Origin: Streptomyces sp. 6-11-2
GTDB lineage: Bacteria > Actinomycetota > Actinomycetes > Streptomycetales > Streptomycetaceae
Direction of reading: 5' to 3'
Length of the DNA: 64,000 nucleotides
Assembly: GCF_006540305.1 (NCBI RefSeq)
Contig: NZ_BJOR01000001.1
Coordinates: 5,642,001 to 5,706,000, forward strand
Of the stretch, positions 8,595 through 19,061 are shown piece by piece (position 1 is the first letter of the stretch; the number at the start of each line of letters is the position of its first letter). Under the pieces are notes generated by a model. It was not told the DNA's origin. It did not search any database and saw only the letters and a list, made by a program, of their open reading frames with translations. The translations under genes were made by a program, and so were the position numbers.

Positions 8595-8957
8595 GTGGCG
8601 GTACGAGCGGTCCGGGGGGCCGTCCAACTCGAGCGGGACGAGCCCGGGCACATGGACGAGCAGGTCGGGGCGCTGCTCACCGCCGTCCTGGAGCGGAACG
8701 GCCTGACCGCGGACGACCTGATCAGCATCTGGTTCACGGCCACCCCCGACCTGCACAGCGACTTCCCGGCCGCCGCGGCCCGCAAGCTCGGCATCGTGGA
8801 CGTACCGCTGATCTGCGCCCAGGAACTGGACATCGAGGGCGCCATGCCCCGCGTCGTCCGCGTCCTCGCGCACATCGAGTCCGACCGGCCGCGCGACGAG
8901 ATCGCCCATGTCTACCTCGGCGCGGCGGCCGCCCTGCGCAAGGACATCGCCCAGTGA
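8595..8957 (+). CDS. aroH: AroH-type chorismate mutase
   Basis: 120 residues, the length of the monofunctional Bacillus AroH class. MAVRAVRGAVQLERDE contains the active-site Arg, and the segment CAQELDIEGAMPRVVRVL carries the substrate-binding Cys, Glu and Arg; VYLGAAAALRKDI gives the C-terminal Tyr and Arg. The enzyme converts chorismate to prephenate, the substrate of the next gene product. An AAGGAG site at about 8581 precedes GTG 8595. The stop overlaps the GTG of the prephenate dehydrogenase gene, so the two are coupled steps of tyrosine synthesis. Confidence 0.93.
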   Translation: MAVRAVRGAVQLERDEPGHMDEQVGALLTAVLERNGLTADDLISIWFTATPDLHSDFPAAAARKLGIVDVPLICAQELDIEGAMPRVVRVLAHIESDRPRDEIAHVYLGAAAALRKDIAQ

Positions 8958-10039
8958 GAAACGCACTCGTGATCGGCACCGGGCTGATCGGCACCTCCGC
9001 CGCCCTGGCTCTCGCCCAGCGCGGGGTGGTCGTGCACCTCGCCGACCACGACCCGGAGCAGGCCCGTACGGCCGCGGCGCTCGGCGCCGGCACGGACGAG
9101 GCCCCGGACGGGCCGGTCGACCTCGTCATCGTCGCCGCGCCGCCGGCGCACGTGGCGGGAGTGCTCGCCGACGCCATGCGCCGCGGTGCGGCCCGCGGCT
9201 ACCTGGACGTGGCCAGCGTCAAGGGCGGCCCGCGCCGTGAGCTGGAGTCGATGGGCCTGGACCTGACCGGCTACATCGGCACGCACCCCATGTCAGGCCG
9301 CGAGCAGTCGGGTCCGCTGGCGGCGACCGGTGACCTCTTCGAGGGCCGCCCCTGGGTGCTCACGCCCACCCGGGACACCGACACCGAGGTCCTCAACCTG
9401 GCCCTGGAGCTCGTCTCGCACTGCCGGGCGGTCCCGGTCGTCATGGACGCCGACGCCCACGACCGTGCCGTGGCCCTCGTCTCCCACATGCCCCACCTGG
9501 TCTCCAGCCTGGTCGCCGCGCGTCTGAAGAACGCGGAGGACGCGGCCGTACGGCTGTGCGGGCAGGGCATCAGGGACGTGACCCGGATCGCGGCCTCCGA
9601 CCCGCGGATGTGGATCGACATCCTGTCCGCCAACCCGGAACCGGTCGCCGACCTGCTCTCCGACATCTCCATCGACCTGGAGGAGGCCGTGCAGGCCCTG
9701 CGCGCCCTCCAGTCCTCCGACGAGGCCAAGCGCCGCGAGGGCGCCGCCGGCATCGAGGACGTGCTGCGGCGGGGCAACGCCGGCCAGGTCCGGGTTCCCG
9801 GCAAGCACGGGTCCGCGCCGCGGGTGTACGAGGTCGTCGCGGTCCTCATCGACGACCAGCCCGGCCAACTGGCCCGCATCTTCGCGGACGCGGGACTGGC
9901 CGGGGTCAACGTCGAGGACGTGCGCATCGAGCACGCCACCGGGCAGCAGGCCGGCCTGGTGCAGCTCATGGTCGAGCCGAAGGCGGCACCGGTCCTCACC
10001 TCCGCCCTGCGGGAGCGGGGCTGGGCCATCCGCCAGTAA
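8954..10039 (+). CDS. tyrA: Prephenate dehydrogenase with C-terminal ACT domain
   Basis: 361 residues. The N-terminal Rossmann domain begins ALVIGTGLIGTSAALALAQRG (about 4-24); GTHPMSGREQSGPLAA holds the catalytic His region, and the helical domain contains RDVTRIAASDPRMWIDIL. The last 75 residues form an ACT domain (VYEVVAVLIDDQPGQLARIF), which in this family mediates feedback control by aromatic amino acids. It oxidatively decarboxylates prephenate to 4-hydroxyphenylpyruvate with NAD. The GTG overlaps the chorismate mutase stop by 4 bp. 89 bp separate it from cmk. Confidence 0.94.
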   Translation: MRNALVIGTGLIGTSAALALAQRGVVVHLADHDPEQARTAAALGAGTDEAPDGPVDLVIVAAPPAHVAGVLADAMRRGAARGYLDVASVKGGPRRELESMGLDLTGYIGTHPMSGREQSGPLAATGDLFEGRPWVLTPTRDTDTEVLNLALELVSHCRAVPVVMDADAHDRAVALVSHMPHLVSSLVAARLKNAEDAAVRLCGQGIRDVTRIAASDPRMWIDILSANPEPVADLLSDISIDLEEAVQALRALQSSDEAKRREGAAGIEDVLRRGNAGQVRVPGKHGSAPRVYEVVAVLIDDQPGQLARIFADAGLAGVNVEDVRIEHATGQQAGLVQLMVEPKAAPVLTSALRERGWAIRQ

Positions 10040-10128
10040 GAGGGCCTCCGGGAAGCCAGTAACCTTGTGCGGGGCGCTCTCGCGTCCCGCACACCACCCA
10101 CCACCCTTCACCAGGAAGGTGCCCCGCT

Positions 10129-10824
10129 GTGGAAAACGGCGCCGCCCGGACCGTCCAGCCTGTGATCGTCGCCATCGACGGTCCTTCCGGCACGGGCAAG
10201 TCGAGCACATCGAAGGCCGTGGCCGCACAGCTCGGCCTGAGCTACCTGGACACCGGCGCCCAGTACCGGGCGATCACGTGGTGGATGGTGACCAACGGGA
10301 TCGACATGGACGACCCCACTGCGATCGCCGCGGTGGCCGGCAAGCCCGAGATCGTCTCCGGCACCGACCCCGCCCACCCGACGATCACCGTCGACGGCGT
10401 GGACGTGGCCGGTCCGATCCGCACCCAGGAGGTCACCGCCCAGGTCAGCGCGGTCAGCGCCGTACCGGAGGTGCGGACCCGGATCACCGAGCTCCAGCGC
10501 TCGCTGGCCGTGTCCGCCGAGGCCGGGATCGTCGTCGAGGGCCGTGACATCGGCACCACCGTGCTGCCGGACGCCGACCTGAAGATCTTCCTCACCGCCT
10601 CCCCGGAGGCCCGCGCCGCCCGGCGCAGCGGTGAGCTCAAGGGCGCCGACGTCCACGCCACCCGCGAGGCCCTGATCAAGCGCGACGCGGCCGACTCCAG
10701 CCGCAGGACCTCCCCGCTGGCCAAGGCCGGCGACGCGGTCGAGGTGGACACCACCGAGCTGACGCTGGCACAGGTCATCGAGTGCGTGGTCACCCTCGTC
10801 GAGGAGAAGCGGGCCGCGAAGTGA
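10129..10824 (+). CDS. cmk: Cytidylate kinase
   Basis: 231 residues. P-loop GPSGTGKSSTSKAVA at about 18-32, then LDTGAQYRAITWW (CMP-binding), the insert typical of long CMP kinases, VVEGRDIGTTVLPDADLKIFL and the lid RRSGELKG...LIKRDAADSSRR. It phosphorylates CMP/dCMP. GTG 10129 follows a CAGGAAGG ribosome site. The stop overlaps the GTG of plsC (GTGA). The cmk-plsC-der order is conserved widely in actinobacteria. Confidence 0.96.
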   Translation: MENGAARTVQPVIVAIDGPSGTGKSSTSKAVAAQLGLSYLDTGAQYRAITWWMVTNGIDMDDPTAIAAVAGKPEIVSGTDPAHPTITVDGVDVAGPIRTQEVTAQVSAVSAVPEVRTRITELQRSLAVSAEAGIVVEGRDIGTTVLPDADLKIFLTASPEARAARRSGELKGADVHATREALIKRDAADSSRRTSPLAKAGDAVEVDTTELTLAQVIECVVTLVEEKRAAK

Positions 10825-11525
10825 ACCGTCCGCCGGAGCGTGCGGCGGGTCCTCCGTCGGAGCGCGGTGCCGACGTCGGCCGGCGGATCGGCGTCGGGCT
10901 GATGTACGGGCTGTGGCGCCCGCGCGTGCTGGGCGCCTGGAAGGTGCCCGCCACCGGCCCGGTGATCTTCGCGGTCAACCACGCGCACAACGTCGACGGC
11001 CCGATGGTCATGGGCGTGGCACCCCGGCCGGTGCACTTCCTGATCAAGAAGGAGGCGTTCGTCGGCCCGCTGGGCCCCTTCCTGACCGGCATCGGCCAGC
11101 TTCAGGTGGACCGGCACTCCGCCGACCGTTCGGCGATCACACGGGCGCTCGGCGTCCTGAAGCAGGGCGGCGTCCTCGGGATCTTCCCCGAGGGCACCCG
11201 CGGCGAGGGCGACTTCGCCTCCCTGCGGGCCGGGCTCGCCTACTTCGCGGTCCGTAGCGGCGCCCCGATCGTCCCGGTGGCCGTGCTGGGAAGTTCCGAG
11301 CGGCGCGGACGGTTGATAAAGGGGCTGCCCCCGCTGCGCCACCGGGTCGACGTCGTCTTCGGTGACCCGTTCGAAGCGGGCGAAGAGGGCGGGCGGCGTA
11401 CGCGCCGGGCCCTGGACGAGGCGACCGAGCGCATCCAGAAGCAGCTCACCGACCACCTGGAAAACGCCCGGCGACTGACCGGGCGCCAGGGCCTGTCCGC
11501 CGGACGGGCCCTGGGCGACACTTGA
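10821..11525 (+). CDS. plsC: 1-acyl-sn-glycerol-3-phosphate acyltransferase (PlsC family)
   Basis: 234 residues from a GTG overlapping the cmk stop; a start 13 codons further upstream inside cmk is less likely. Motif I is NHAHNVDG (HX4D, about residues 53-60), motif III FPEGTRGEG (about 121-129), with a Pro in VPVAVLG as motif IV. The membrane-associated enzyme acylates lysophosphatidate to phosphatidate in phospholipid synthesis; related acyltransferases cannot be fully excluded. 67 bp separate it from der. Confidence 0.9.
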   Translation: MNRPPERAAGPPSERGADVGRRIGVGLMYGLWRPRVLGAWKVPATGPVIFAVNHAHNVDGPMVMGVAPRPVHFLIKKEAFVGPLGPFLTGIGQLQVDRHSADRSAITRALGVLKQGGVLGIFPEGTRGEGDFASLRAGLAYFAVRSGAPIVPVAVLGSSERRGRLIKGLPPLRHRVDVVFGDPFEAGEEGGRRTRRALDEATERIQKQLTDHLENARRLTGRQGLSAGRALGDT

Positions 11526-11592
11526 GTAGTGGATCACCGCGAACCGGTGGTGCTCCACCGATCACCACGATGAACGACGAGGTACGGACTTC

Positions 11593-13077
11593 ATGAACGA
11601 CGACATCCAGCCCGACGGCTCGGCCGAGCACGAGCACGAGCACGGGGCGCTCGGCGAGGCCGAGTACGCGGAGTTCATGGAGCTCGCCGCGGAAGAGGGC
11701 TTCGACATCGAGGACGTCGAGGGCGCCATCGAGGCCGCCGGACACGGCCCGCTGCCCGTCCTCGCCGTCGTCGGCCGCCCCAATGTCGGCAAGTCGACTC
11801 TGGTGAACCGCATCATCGGCCGCCGTGAGGCGGTCGTCGAGGACAAGCCGGGCGTCACCCGCGACCGCGTCACCTACGATGCCGAGTGGGCGGGACGCCG
11901 CTTCAAGGTCGTCGACACCGGCGGCTGGGAGCAGGACGTCCTCGGCATCGACGCCTCCGTGGCCGCGCAGGCCGAGTACGCCATCGAGGCCGCCGACGCG
12001 GTGGTGTTCGTCGTGGACGCCAAGGTCGGCGCCACCGACACCGACGAGGCCGTCGTACGGCTCCTGCGCAAGGCGGGCAAGCCGGTGGTGCTGTGCGCCA
12101 ACAAGGTCGACGGCCCGAGCGGCGAGGCGGACGCCACGTACCTGTGGTCGCTCGGCCTCGGTGAGCCGCACCCGGTCTCGGCCCTGCACGGCCGCGGCAC
12201 CGGCGACATGCTGGACCGCGTCCTGGAGGCGCTCCCCGAGGCGCCGCGCGAGACGTTCGGCGGGAGCGGCGTCGGCGGCCCCCGCCGGGTGGCCCTCATC
12301 GGCCGCCCGAACGTCGGCAAGTCCTCGCTGCTGAACAAGGTGGCGGGCGAGGAGCGCGTCGTCGTCAACGAGCTGGCCGGAACCACCCGCGACCCGGTCG
12401 ACGAGCTGATCGAACTGGGCGGCAAGACCTGGAAGTTCGTCGACACCGCAGGCATCCGCAAGCGTGTCCACCTCCAGCAGGGTGCCGACTACTACGCCTC
12501 GCTGCGCACCGCGGCCGCCGTCGAGAAGGCCGAGGTCGCCGTCATCCTGATCGACGCCTCCGAGTCCGTCTCGGTGCAGGACCAGCGGATCATCACCATG
12601 GCCGTGGAGGCGGGCCGCGCGCTCGTCATCGCCTACAACAAGTGGGACACCCTCGACGAGGAGCGCCGCTACTACCTGGAGCGGGAGATCGAGACCGAGC
12701 TCGCGCAGATCGCGTGGGCCCCGCGCGTCAACGTCTCGGCGCACACCGGACGGCACGTGGAGAAGCTGGTCCCGGCGATCGAGACGGCGCTGGCCGGCTG
12801 GGAGACCCGGGTGCCGACCGGCCGCCTCAACGCCTTCCTCGGCGAGCTGGTCGCCGCCCACCCGCACCCGATCCGGGGCGGCAAGCAGCCGCGCATCCTG
12901 TTCGGCACCCAGGCCGGCACCAAGCCGCCGCGGTTCGTGCTGTTCGCCTCCGGGTTCATCGAGGCCGGCTACCGGCGGTTCATCGAGCGACGGCTGCGTG
13001 AGGAGTTCGGCTTCGACGGCACGCCGATCCACATCTCGGTGCGGGTGCGCGAGAAGCGCGGCGCGAAGAAGAAGTAG
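11593..13077 (+). CDS. der: GTPase Der
   Basis: 494 residues with two tandem GTPase domains and a C-terminal KH-like domain, the Der architecture for 50S ribosome assembly. G1 motifs GRPNVGKS lie at about residues 60-67 and 236-243; G3 motifs are DTGG and DTAG; G4 motifs NKVD and NKWD. The acidic N-terminal 45 residues precede domain 1 and are typical of actinobacterial Der. ATG 11593 is 67 bp after plsC; a perfect 21-bp hairpin follows the stop. Confidence 0.97.
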   Translation: MNDDIQPDGSAEHEHEHGALGEAEYAEFMELAAEEGFDIEDVEGAIEAAGHGPLPVLAVVGRPNVGKSTLVNRIIGRREAVVEDKPGVTRDRVTYDAEWAGRRFKVVDTGGWEQDVLGIDASVAAQAEYAIEAADAVVFVVDAKVGATDTDEAVVRLLRKAGKPVVLCANKVDGPSGEADATYLWSLGLGEPHPVSALHGRGTGDMLDRVLEALPEAPRETFGGSGVGGPRRVALIGRPNVGKSSLLNKVAGEERVVVNELAGTTRDPVDELIELGGKTWKFVDTAGIRKRVHLQQGADYYASLRTAAAVEKAEVAVILIDASESVSVQDQRIITMAVEAGRALVIAYNKWDTLDEERRYYLEREIETELAQIAWAPRVNVSAHTGRHVEKLVPAIETALAGWETRVPTGRLNAFLGELVAAHPHPIRGGKQPRILFGTQAGTKPPRFVLFASGFIEAGYRRFIERRLREEFGFDGTPIHISVRVREKRGAKKK

Positions 13078-13080
13078 CGG

Positions 13081-13127
13081 CGACGGCGAAGGGGCGGCCC
13101 CGAACGGGGGCCGCCCCTTCGCCGTCG
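13081..13127. terminator. Strong bidirectional hairpin after der
   Basis: Perfect 21-bp inverted repeat (13081-13101 and 13107-13127) with a 5-nt loop, between the convergent der and the next minus-strand gene. Confidence 0.9.
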
Positions 13128-13132
13128 GCGGA

Positions 13133-13507
13133 TCAGATTCCGCGCCGCGGAGCCGGTGGCAGGGCCGCGGGAACGTGGTGCATCCCGGTTTCCTGCCGCC
13201 CGATCGTCCCGACCCGCTGCCACTGCGTCTGCTGCCGGCCCGTGCCATGGCGGGTGCTGTAGGCCCCCAGGCTGTAGGCGCCGTACACGGTGGAGCCCGT
13301 ATCGTGCGGCAGGTTCCCGAACGCTACAAAACCCAGATCCTCCTCGCCGCTGCGGTCGCCCGGCAGGGTCCGGTAGGACTTGACGTACTCGGCGTAGAGC
13401 GCGTCGTAGATCGGCGTGGCCGATGGGCCGCCGTGGTGATCCTGGGGCGTCCGCGCGGAGGGGATGGGCGGGTAGGTCTGGCGGCGGGGAACGTCATATG
13501 CGTGCAC
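13133..13507 (-). CDS. Hypothetical protein, lineage-specific
   Basis: 124 residues, not recognised as a known domain. Composition is Tyr/Gly/Thr/Pro-rich with a central ordered-looking segment (PIYDALYAEYVKSYRTLPGD) followed by GFVAFGNLPHDTGSTVYGAYS. The C-terminus is Pro/Arg-rich. No signal peptide or membrane segment. It lies 37 bp downstream of another minus-strand hypothetical gene and may share its transcript. Codon usage matches neighbours, supporting a real gene; function unknown. Confidence 0.65.
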   Translation of the reverse strand: MHAYDVPRRQTYPPIPSARTPQDHHGGPSATPIYDALYAEYVKSYRTLPGDRSGEEDLGFVAFGNLPHDTGSTVYGAYSLGAYSTRHGTGRQQTQWQRVGTIGRQETGMHHVPAALPPAPRRGI

Positions 13508-13544
13508 GTATCTCCAAACGACCCCGAACCGGAAGGGATGCGGC

Positions 13545-14378
13545 TCAGGTCCCGGCGAGCGGCAGCGTCGCCGCGACCAACCTTCCGCCCGCCGCGGCCT
13601 TGTCCAGCGCGTCCCGCAGCAGGTCCTCCCGCGGCTGCCGCCCGATGGACCCGACCGGCGCGGCGAACATGATCACCTGCTGGTGCTTGTTGGCGGCCGC
13701 CCGCCAGCCGTCGGTGACCTGGAGCGGCTGGTGCGCCTGCCACCAGGCCACCGGCTGGCCGCCGTTGGCCTGGGGCTGGAGGACGGCGTGCAGCTGGCCC
13801 ACGGCGAGCAGCACCGACCAGCCGTGCAGTACCGGCGGCACGGCGGCGAGTTCGGTCACCGGGGCGTAGCCCTGCTCGATGAGCAGCGGCAGGAACTCGT
13901 CGGCGCCGCCCAGCGAGCCCGGACGCGCGATGGGCGCGGTCGGCTCGACGACCAGGGCGGGGTGCAACTCCCCGGCGATCAGGACGAGTCCGCTGGTGAT
14001 CCCGAGCACGGCCTGCTCCGGCATCGCCTTCTGGGGCACGGCCTGCTCGGGCGCGCTCCACTGGGGCGGGGTCTGCTCCGGCACCCTGCCGGAGGGGCCC
14101 GTGTTCCCGTTGATGGAGCGGACCGCGCCCTGCAGTTGCTCCTCGGTGACCTGGACGACCTGCGAGGGCAGGCAGGTGGCGTGGGCGAAGGCGAGGACGG
14201 CGGTCTCGTCCCCGACGAACAGGACGGTGCTGGTGCGCTCCTGTTCGGAGTTGCCGGGGGTGCGGCAGGACGTGCAGTCGTAACTGCCCGGGGCGTTCTG
14301 TCCGGCGAGCAGCCGGTCGGCTTCTTCGTCGCCGATCTCGGCGCGTACGGCGTCGCTGACGTCGAGCATGCGCGGCAC
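13545..14378 (-). CDS. Hypothetical protein, conserved Streptomyces type
   Basis: About 277 residues from GTG 14378, which has GAGGGAG 8 bp upstream; a longer frame reaches 14432 without a better site. The N-terminal part (MLDVSDAVRAEIGDEEADRLL) is followed by a C-T-S-C pair (YDCTSCRTPG) that may bind metal, and a stretch rich in hydrophobic strands (STVLFVGDETAVLAFAHATCLPSQVV). A central Gln/Pro-rich linker separates a second region ending MFAAPVGSIGRQPREDLL. No named family recognised. Likely cytoplasmic. Same strand as the following hypothetical gene, 37 bp away. Confidence 0.7.
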   Translation of the reverse strand: MPRMLDVSDAVRAEIGDEEADRLLAGQNAPGSYDCTSCRTPGNSEQERTSTVLFVGDETAVLAFAHATCLPSQVVQVTEEQLQGAVRSINGNTGPSGRVPEQTPPQWSAPEQAVPQKAMPEQAVLGITSGLVLIAGELHPALVVEPTAPIARPGSLGGADEFLPLLIEQGYAPVTELAAVPPVLHGWSVLLAVGQLHAVLQPQANGGQPVAWWQAHQPLQVTDGWRAAANKHQQVIMFAAPVGSIGRQPREDLLRDALDKAAAGGRLVAATLPLAGT

Positions 14379-15636
<1,258 letters not shown>

Positions 15637-15664
15637 GCCGCTCCGGCTCCCGCCACGGGCCCAG

Positions 15665-15696
15665 GGCCCCGTCCGGTCCACCGACCGGGCGGGGCC
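15665..15696 (+). terminator. Hairpin after the Rpf-LysM gene
   Basis: 14-bp stem (15665-15678 with 15683-15696) with one G-U pair and a 4-nt loop, 28 bp after the stop. Confidence 0.75.
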
Positions 15697-16029
15697 TTCC
15701 GCCGTCCGGCGGGGCGCCGGCTCCGGCAGCGAAACGGGTGGAATTCCCCTGCCGTGTCAGCTTCCGGGAACGGCCGCGGATTCGGAATGCGAGGGCGTCC
15801 CGGTGCGGTTCGCGGAACGCTTCTCGCGGCGCATTCGGCCGGACTTATCCGGGCGCTGTCCCGGCCGGTGGGAATTGCGTTCGCGGGACTGCGGAAGAGG
15901 GGCGGAACCGCCCGTACGTGTGACGGAGTGAGACCGTTCCGGAGGCTGGGGCTTGTGACACAAGTGTGACAGGAGAGGATCGAGTGACCCGCGTGCCGGG
16001 GTGGGCTTTCCCCGCCGCGAGCGGGCACC

Positions 16030-16041
16030 TAGCGTGGCGGT
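16030..16041 (+). promoter_or_regulatory. -10 element, leaderless start of the I78 gene
   Basis: TAGCGT at 16030-16035 ends 6 bp before ATG 16042, so the predicted transcription start is the A of the start codon; no ribosome site exists. Confidence 0.5.
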
Positions 16042-16257
16042 ATGGCACCGATTCCCACTCCGCCGGCGGAACCCCAGGACAACCCCGACGCATATGTCGG
16101 CCTCGAGGCCGGACAGGCCGAACGGCTCGCGCGTGAACGGGGCTGGAGCACGGTGCGGTCACTGCCGCCGGGCGCGATCATCACCATGGAGTACCGGTTC
16201 GGACGGCTGAACTTCGAGGTCCGGGACGGCCGCGTGGCACGGGCCTGGAAGGGCTGA
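16042..16257 (+). CDS. Peptidase inhibitor I78 family protein
   Basis: 71 residues. The sequence after a Pro-rich start (DNPDAYVGLEAGQAERLARERGWSTVRSLPPGAIITMEYRFGR) matches the I78 inhibitor pattern, a small potato-inhibitor-like fold against serine proteases; the end NFEVRDGRVARAWKG has the family's strand with an acidic residue. No signal peptide is visible, so it is either cytoplasmic or exported by an unclear route. Two secreted serine proteases lie 8-11 kb away, but no link is shown. A bidirectional terminator separates it from the convergent PAP2 gene. Confidence 0.85.
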   Translation: MAPIPTPPAEPQDNPDAYVGLEAGQAERLARERGWSTVRSLPPGAIITMEYRFGRLNFEVRDGRVARAWKG

Positions 16258-16290
16258 ACCGCCGCGGGCGCTCCCGGATCCCGCGGCGGT
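16258..16290. terminator. Bidirectional hairpin between I78 and PAP2 genes
   Basis: Perfect 11-bp arms 16258-16268 and 16280-16290 with an 11-nt loop, directly after the I78 stop and 7 bp from the convergent gene. Confidence 0.8.
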
Positions 16291-16296
16291 CCGTCG

Positions 16297-17328
16297 TCAA
16301 CTGCCCGTCAGGGGGCGGGCCGCCGAGGCCGTGCCGCGCGGGACGCGGTCGGGGTGCGGCGGCCTGCGGCTGCCGGCCGGGGTGACCGTTGTGCGCTCGG
16401 AGCGGCCCGTGTGCCGGCCCGGGGCGAGGTGGGCCGGTGGCCGGGACGTGCGTCCGGCGCCGACCGTCTCGTGGGCCACCGGGGTCTCGTCCGAGGCGGG
16501 GGCGCGTGGGGTGAACACGACGGGCGCGCCGACGGGTGCGGCGGGCGCGGGCACGGGTGCCGGGCGGCCGGGACGGGCACGCCAGCGGTCGCGCAGGTCG
16601 AACAGGGCGACCTCGGTCCTGGCGATCAGCGGCTCGAACCACGGCAGCGCCAGCAGGATCAGCAGCCCCGCGGCCCAGCCGAGGAGCACGTCGCTCAGCC
16701 AGTGCGTCCCCAGGTAGACCGTGGTCAGGCCGACGCCGAGCGCCGTCACCGCGGACAGTGCCGACAGCCAGCGGCGCGCTCTCGGGGTGGAGGCCAGATA
16801 GGCCAGGATGCCCCAGGTCACCACGGCGTTGGCGGTGTGGCCGCTGGGGAATATATCGCCGCCCAGGCCCATCTCGTTCGAGCCGATGACGGTCGCGTAG
16901 TGGGGTCCCAGACGTCCCATGCCGATCTTCGCGGCGCCGACCGTGGCGTTGAGCAGCAGCAGCGAGGCGGCGAGGGTCAGCAGCGGGCGCAGCGTGTGCT
17001 GCCGCCAGGAGCGCCAGCCCAGCCATGCGCAGACCATCACGGCGGTGGGGCCGCGCTGGCCGAGCACCACGTAGTAGTCGAGGAACGCGTGGATCTGCGG
17101 CCACTGCTGGTACGGCCGGAAGAACATGACCTGCCAGTCGAGCCGGACCAGCCACGAGGTGGTGACCACGGCCCAGACGATGGCCAGGTAGAAGGCGAGC
17201 GTCGCCGAGAAGAGCACGAACCGGTGGCGGCTCATTCGCGGCATGTCGATGTGCGCCGGCCGTTGCGGCTCACGGTCCAGCCTGGCGAACACCCGGTCCA
17301 GGCGGGTGAGGGTTCGTTCGGTACGCAC
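16297..17328 (-). CDS. PAP2-family membrane phosphatase
   Basis: 343 residues from GTG 17328. Five or six membrane segments starting about residue 42. The PAP2 motifs are PSGHTAN (motif 2, about residues 163-169) and YLGTHWLSDVLLGW (motif 3 with catalytic His and Asp); motif 1 is a weak K...RLGP. The family dephosphorylates lipid phosphates such as phosphatidate or undecaprenyl pyrophosphate. The last 90 residues are a Pro/Ala/Arg-rich cytoplasmic tail. TAACGT at 17336-17341 sits 7 bp before the GTG, suggesting a leaderless transcript; the frame is open for 45 more codons upstream but these look non-coding. Confidence 0.88.
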   Translation of the reverse strand: MRTERTLTRLDRVFARLDREPQRPAHIDMPRMSRHRFVLFSATLAFYLAIVWAVVTTSWLVRLDWQVMFFRPYQQWPQIHAFLDYYVVLGQRGPTAVMVCAWLGWRSWRQHTLRPLLTLAASLLLLNATVGAAKIGMGRLGPHYATVIGSNEMGLGGDIFPSGHTANAVVTWGILAYLASTPRARRWLSALSAVTALGVGLTTVYLGTHWLSDVLLGWAAGLLILLALPWFEPLIARTEVALFDLRDRWRARPGRPAPVPAPAAPVGAPVVFTPRAPASDETPVAHETVGAGRTSRPPAHLAPGRHTGRSERTTVTPAGSRRPPHPDRVPRGTASAARPLTGS

Positions 17329-17567
17329 CCAATCGACGTTACAGCGAGTGAGGTGTGTTCCCTGACGAAGCACGTGATTTGTGATGACCACGTGATGTGG
17401 GATTGCTCTCAACGGGGCTTTATATCCACGGAATCCGCAATCACGAACGAACCCGTCCCGCATTTCCTTTGATCATTCCGGTGGGACGCTTATGCGGCGC
17501 TTATGAATGCGTTGACCGAACGTCCGGATGAAATTCCATGCGCCCTCGGCCGGTCGGAGCCGTCCGG

Positions 17568-18770
17568 TCACGGGGGACCGGAGCCGTTCAGCCAGAACGC
17601 CCCGTAGACTGCCGAGGCCACCGCGACGCCGCCCACGATCAGCGCCGATCGGGCCACGCGCGTCCGGGCGAGCGCCGACGCGAGCGGCAGCAGCAGCGGG
17701 AAGGCGGGCAGCAACAGGCGCGGCTTGGAACCGAAGTAGCTCGACGCGCACAGGGCGAGTGCGGTCACGACACCCGAGTACACCAGCAGCGCGAGCGGCT
17801 GCCGCTGCCGTACGCCGGTGACGTACAGCCAGATGACCCCGGCGACCCCGAGGATCAGCCCGGCCCCGGCGAGGGCCGAGGGGAAGGACGTGAACTTGTC
17901 GGCGACGAAGCGGGCGAAGGCGTACCCGCCGTCGAAGCCGTTGCGCCAGCCGGCCTGGACGTGGAGGTAGCCGAAAGGGCCCTCGCCGGTGCGGTGGCCG
18001 ACCCACAGGACGTATCCGGCGGCGCCGAGCGGGGCGAGCGCCATGCCGAGCAGGCGGCGGGCGGTGGCGTGCCCGGTGGCGACCGGGGCGCGGTGCGCGT
18101 CCCGCGCGCCGTCCGCCGCCGTGGCGCTCCGGTCTTCCACGAACGAGGCGAGCGCCGCCGCCCACACCGCCGCGACCACCGCGAGACCCACCGGCCGCGT
18201 GAGTCCCGCCAGCAGGGCCAGGGTGCCCGCCGTCACCCAGCGGCCGGTGAGCACGGCGTACAGCGCCCAGGCGGCGAGGGCCGTGAACAGCGACTCGCTG
18301 TAGGCCATGGACTGCACGATCCCGACCGGCAGCACCGCCCACAGCAGCACGGCCGCGACGCCGGTCCCGCGGCCGTACACGTGATCGGCGACCGCGAAGA
18401 TCCCCCAGGCCGCGGCGAGGGAGGCCGCCAGGCTGACCGCGAAGCCCGCGTCGGCGTACGACAGCGGGCTCACCGCGGCGAGCAGCCGCTCCAGCCAGGG
18501 CAGCAGCGGGAAGAAGGCCAGGTTCGAGTGCACGTCCCCGTTCGGCAGGCGTACCTCGTAGCCGTAGCCGAGCCCGGCCACCCCGGCGTACCAGAGCGAG
18601 TCCCAGCGGGCGGTCAGCAGCGTGTACGCGCTCTTGCCGCGCTCGGCACTCCACAGCGCCAGGACGATCAGGCCCAGAGCACGCACGGCGGCGTACCCGA
18701 GGAGGGCCGGGGCGGCCCTGCGCAGGGCCCCGGCGCGGACCACTGCCACGCGCGTCGCAAGATCGCTCAC
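17568..18770 (-). CDS. Membrane mannosyltransferase-like protein (PIG-V/GT-C type)
   Basis: About 400 residues with 9-10 hydrophobic segments. The signature RWDSLWYAGVAGLGYGYE followed by HSNLAFFPLLPWLERLL resembles PIG-V-like GT-C glycosyltransferases, whose acidic residue (here in RWDS) lies in the first extracellular loop and which use polyprenyl-phosphate mannose. A conserved SMAYSESLFTALAAWALY helix follows. Substrate unknown. GATAAT (minus strand, 18778-18783) lies 7 bp before GTG 18770, indicating a leaderless start; an alternative GTG at 18824 would add 18 residues. Confidence 0.8.
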   Translation of the reverse strand: MSDLATRVAVVRAGALRRAAPALLGYAAVRALGLIVLALWSAERGKSAYTLLTARWDSLWYAGVAGLGYGYEVRLPNGDVHSNLAFFPLLPWLERLLAAVSPLSYADAGFAVSLAASLAAAWGIFAVADHVYGRGTGVAAVLLWAVLPVGIVQSMAYSESLFTALAAWALYAVLTGRWVTAGTLALLAGLTRPVGLAVVAAVWAAALASFVEDRSATAADGARDAHRAPVATGHATARRLLGMALAPLGAAGYVLWVGHRTGEGPFGYLHVQAGWRNGFDGGYAFARFVADKFTSFPSALAGAGLILGVAGVIWLYVTGVRQRQPLALLVYSGVVTALALCASSYFGSKPRLLLPAFPLLLPLASALARTRVARSALIVGGVAVASAVYGAFWLNGSGPP

Positions 18771-19061
18771 GGACTCGATTATCGGTGCTGCCGGTAACCG
18801 GAGCGGCCACCGGGGCACGCCCACGGGGCGCTCACCGGGAACTTACGGGGCATTCACGGGGAAGCGGAGTGGCGCACGCCACACGGGTTGAGCGCCTGCT
18901 CTGAGAGGTGAGCCACGCGCCATCCGGGCGAATGAGCGTAGTCTGACGTGTCACTCGCACGTCGTCGCGCAGGTCGGGGGCCCACTCCGCTCCGGCCGAG
19001 CCACGGGGAGTCCCCACCCCGCGGGCCGCCGAACGCGAGGGCTCATCTGGGAGGTACGTAC

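Larger units (their letters stand above)
15637..16041. other. 405-bp intergenic region
   Basis: Contains the rpf terminator (15665-15696) and a perfect 13-bp palindrome CTTGTGACACAAG at 15952-15964 with a second TGTGACA immediately after it, 78 bp before the I78 inhibitor start; the palindrome could be an operator. Nothing else recognised. Confidence 0.5.
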
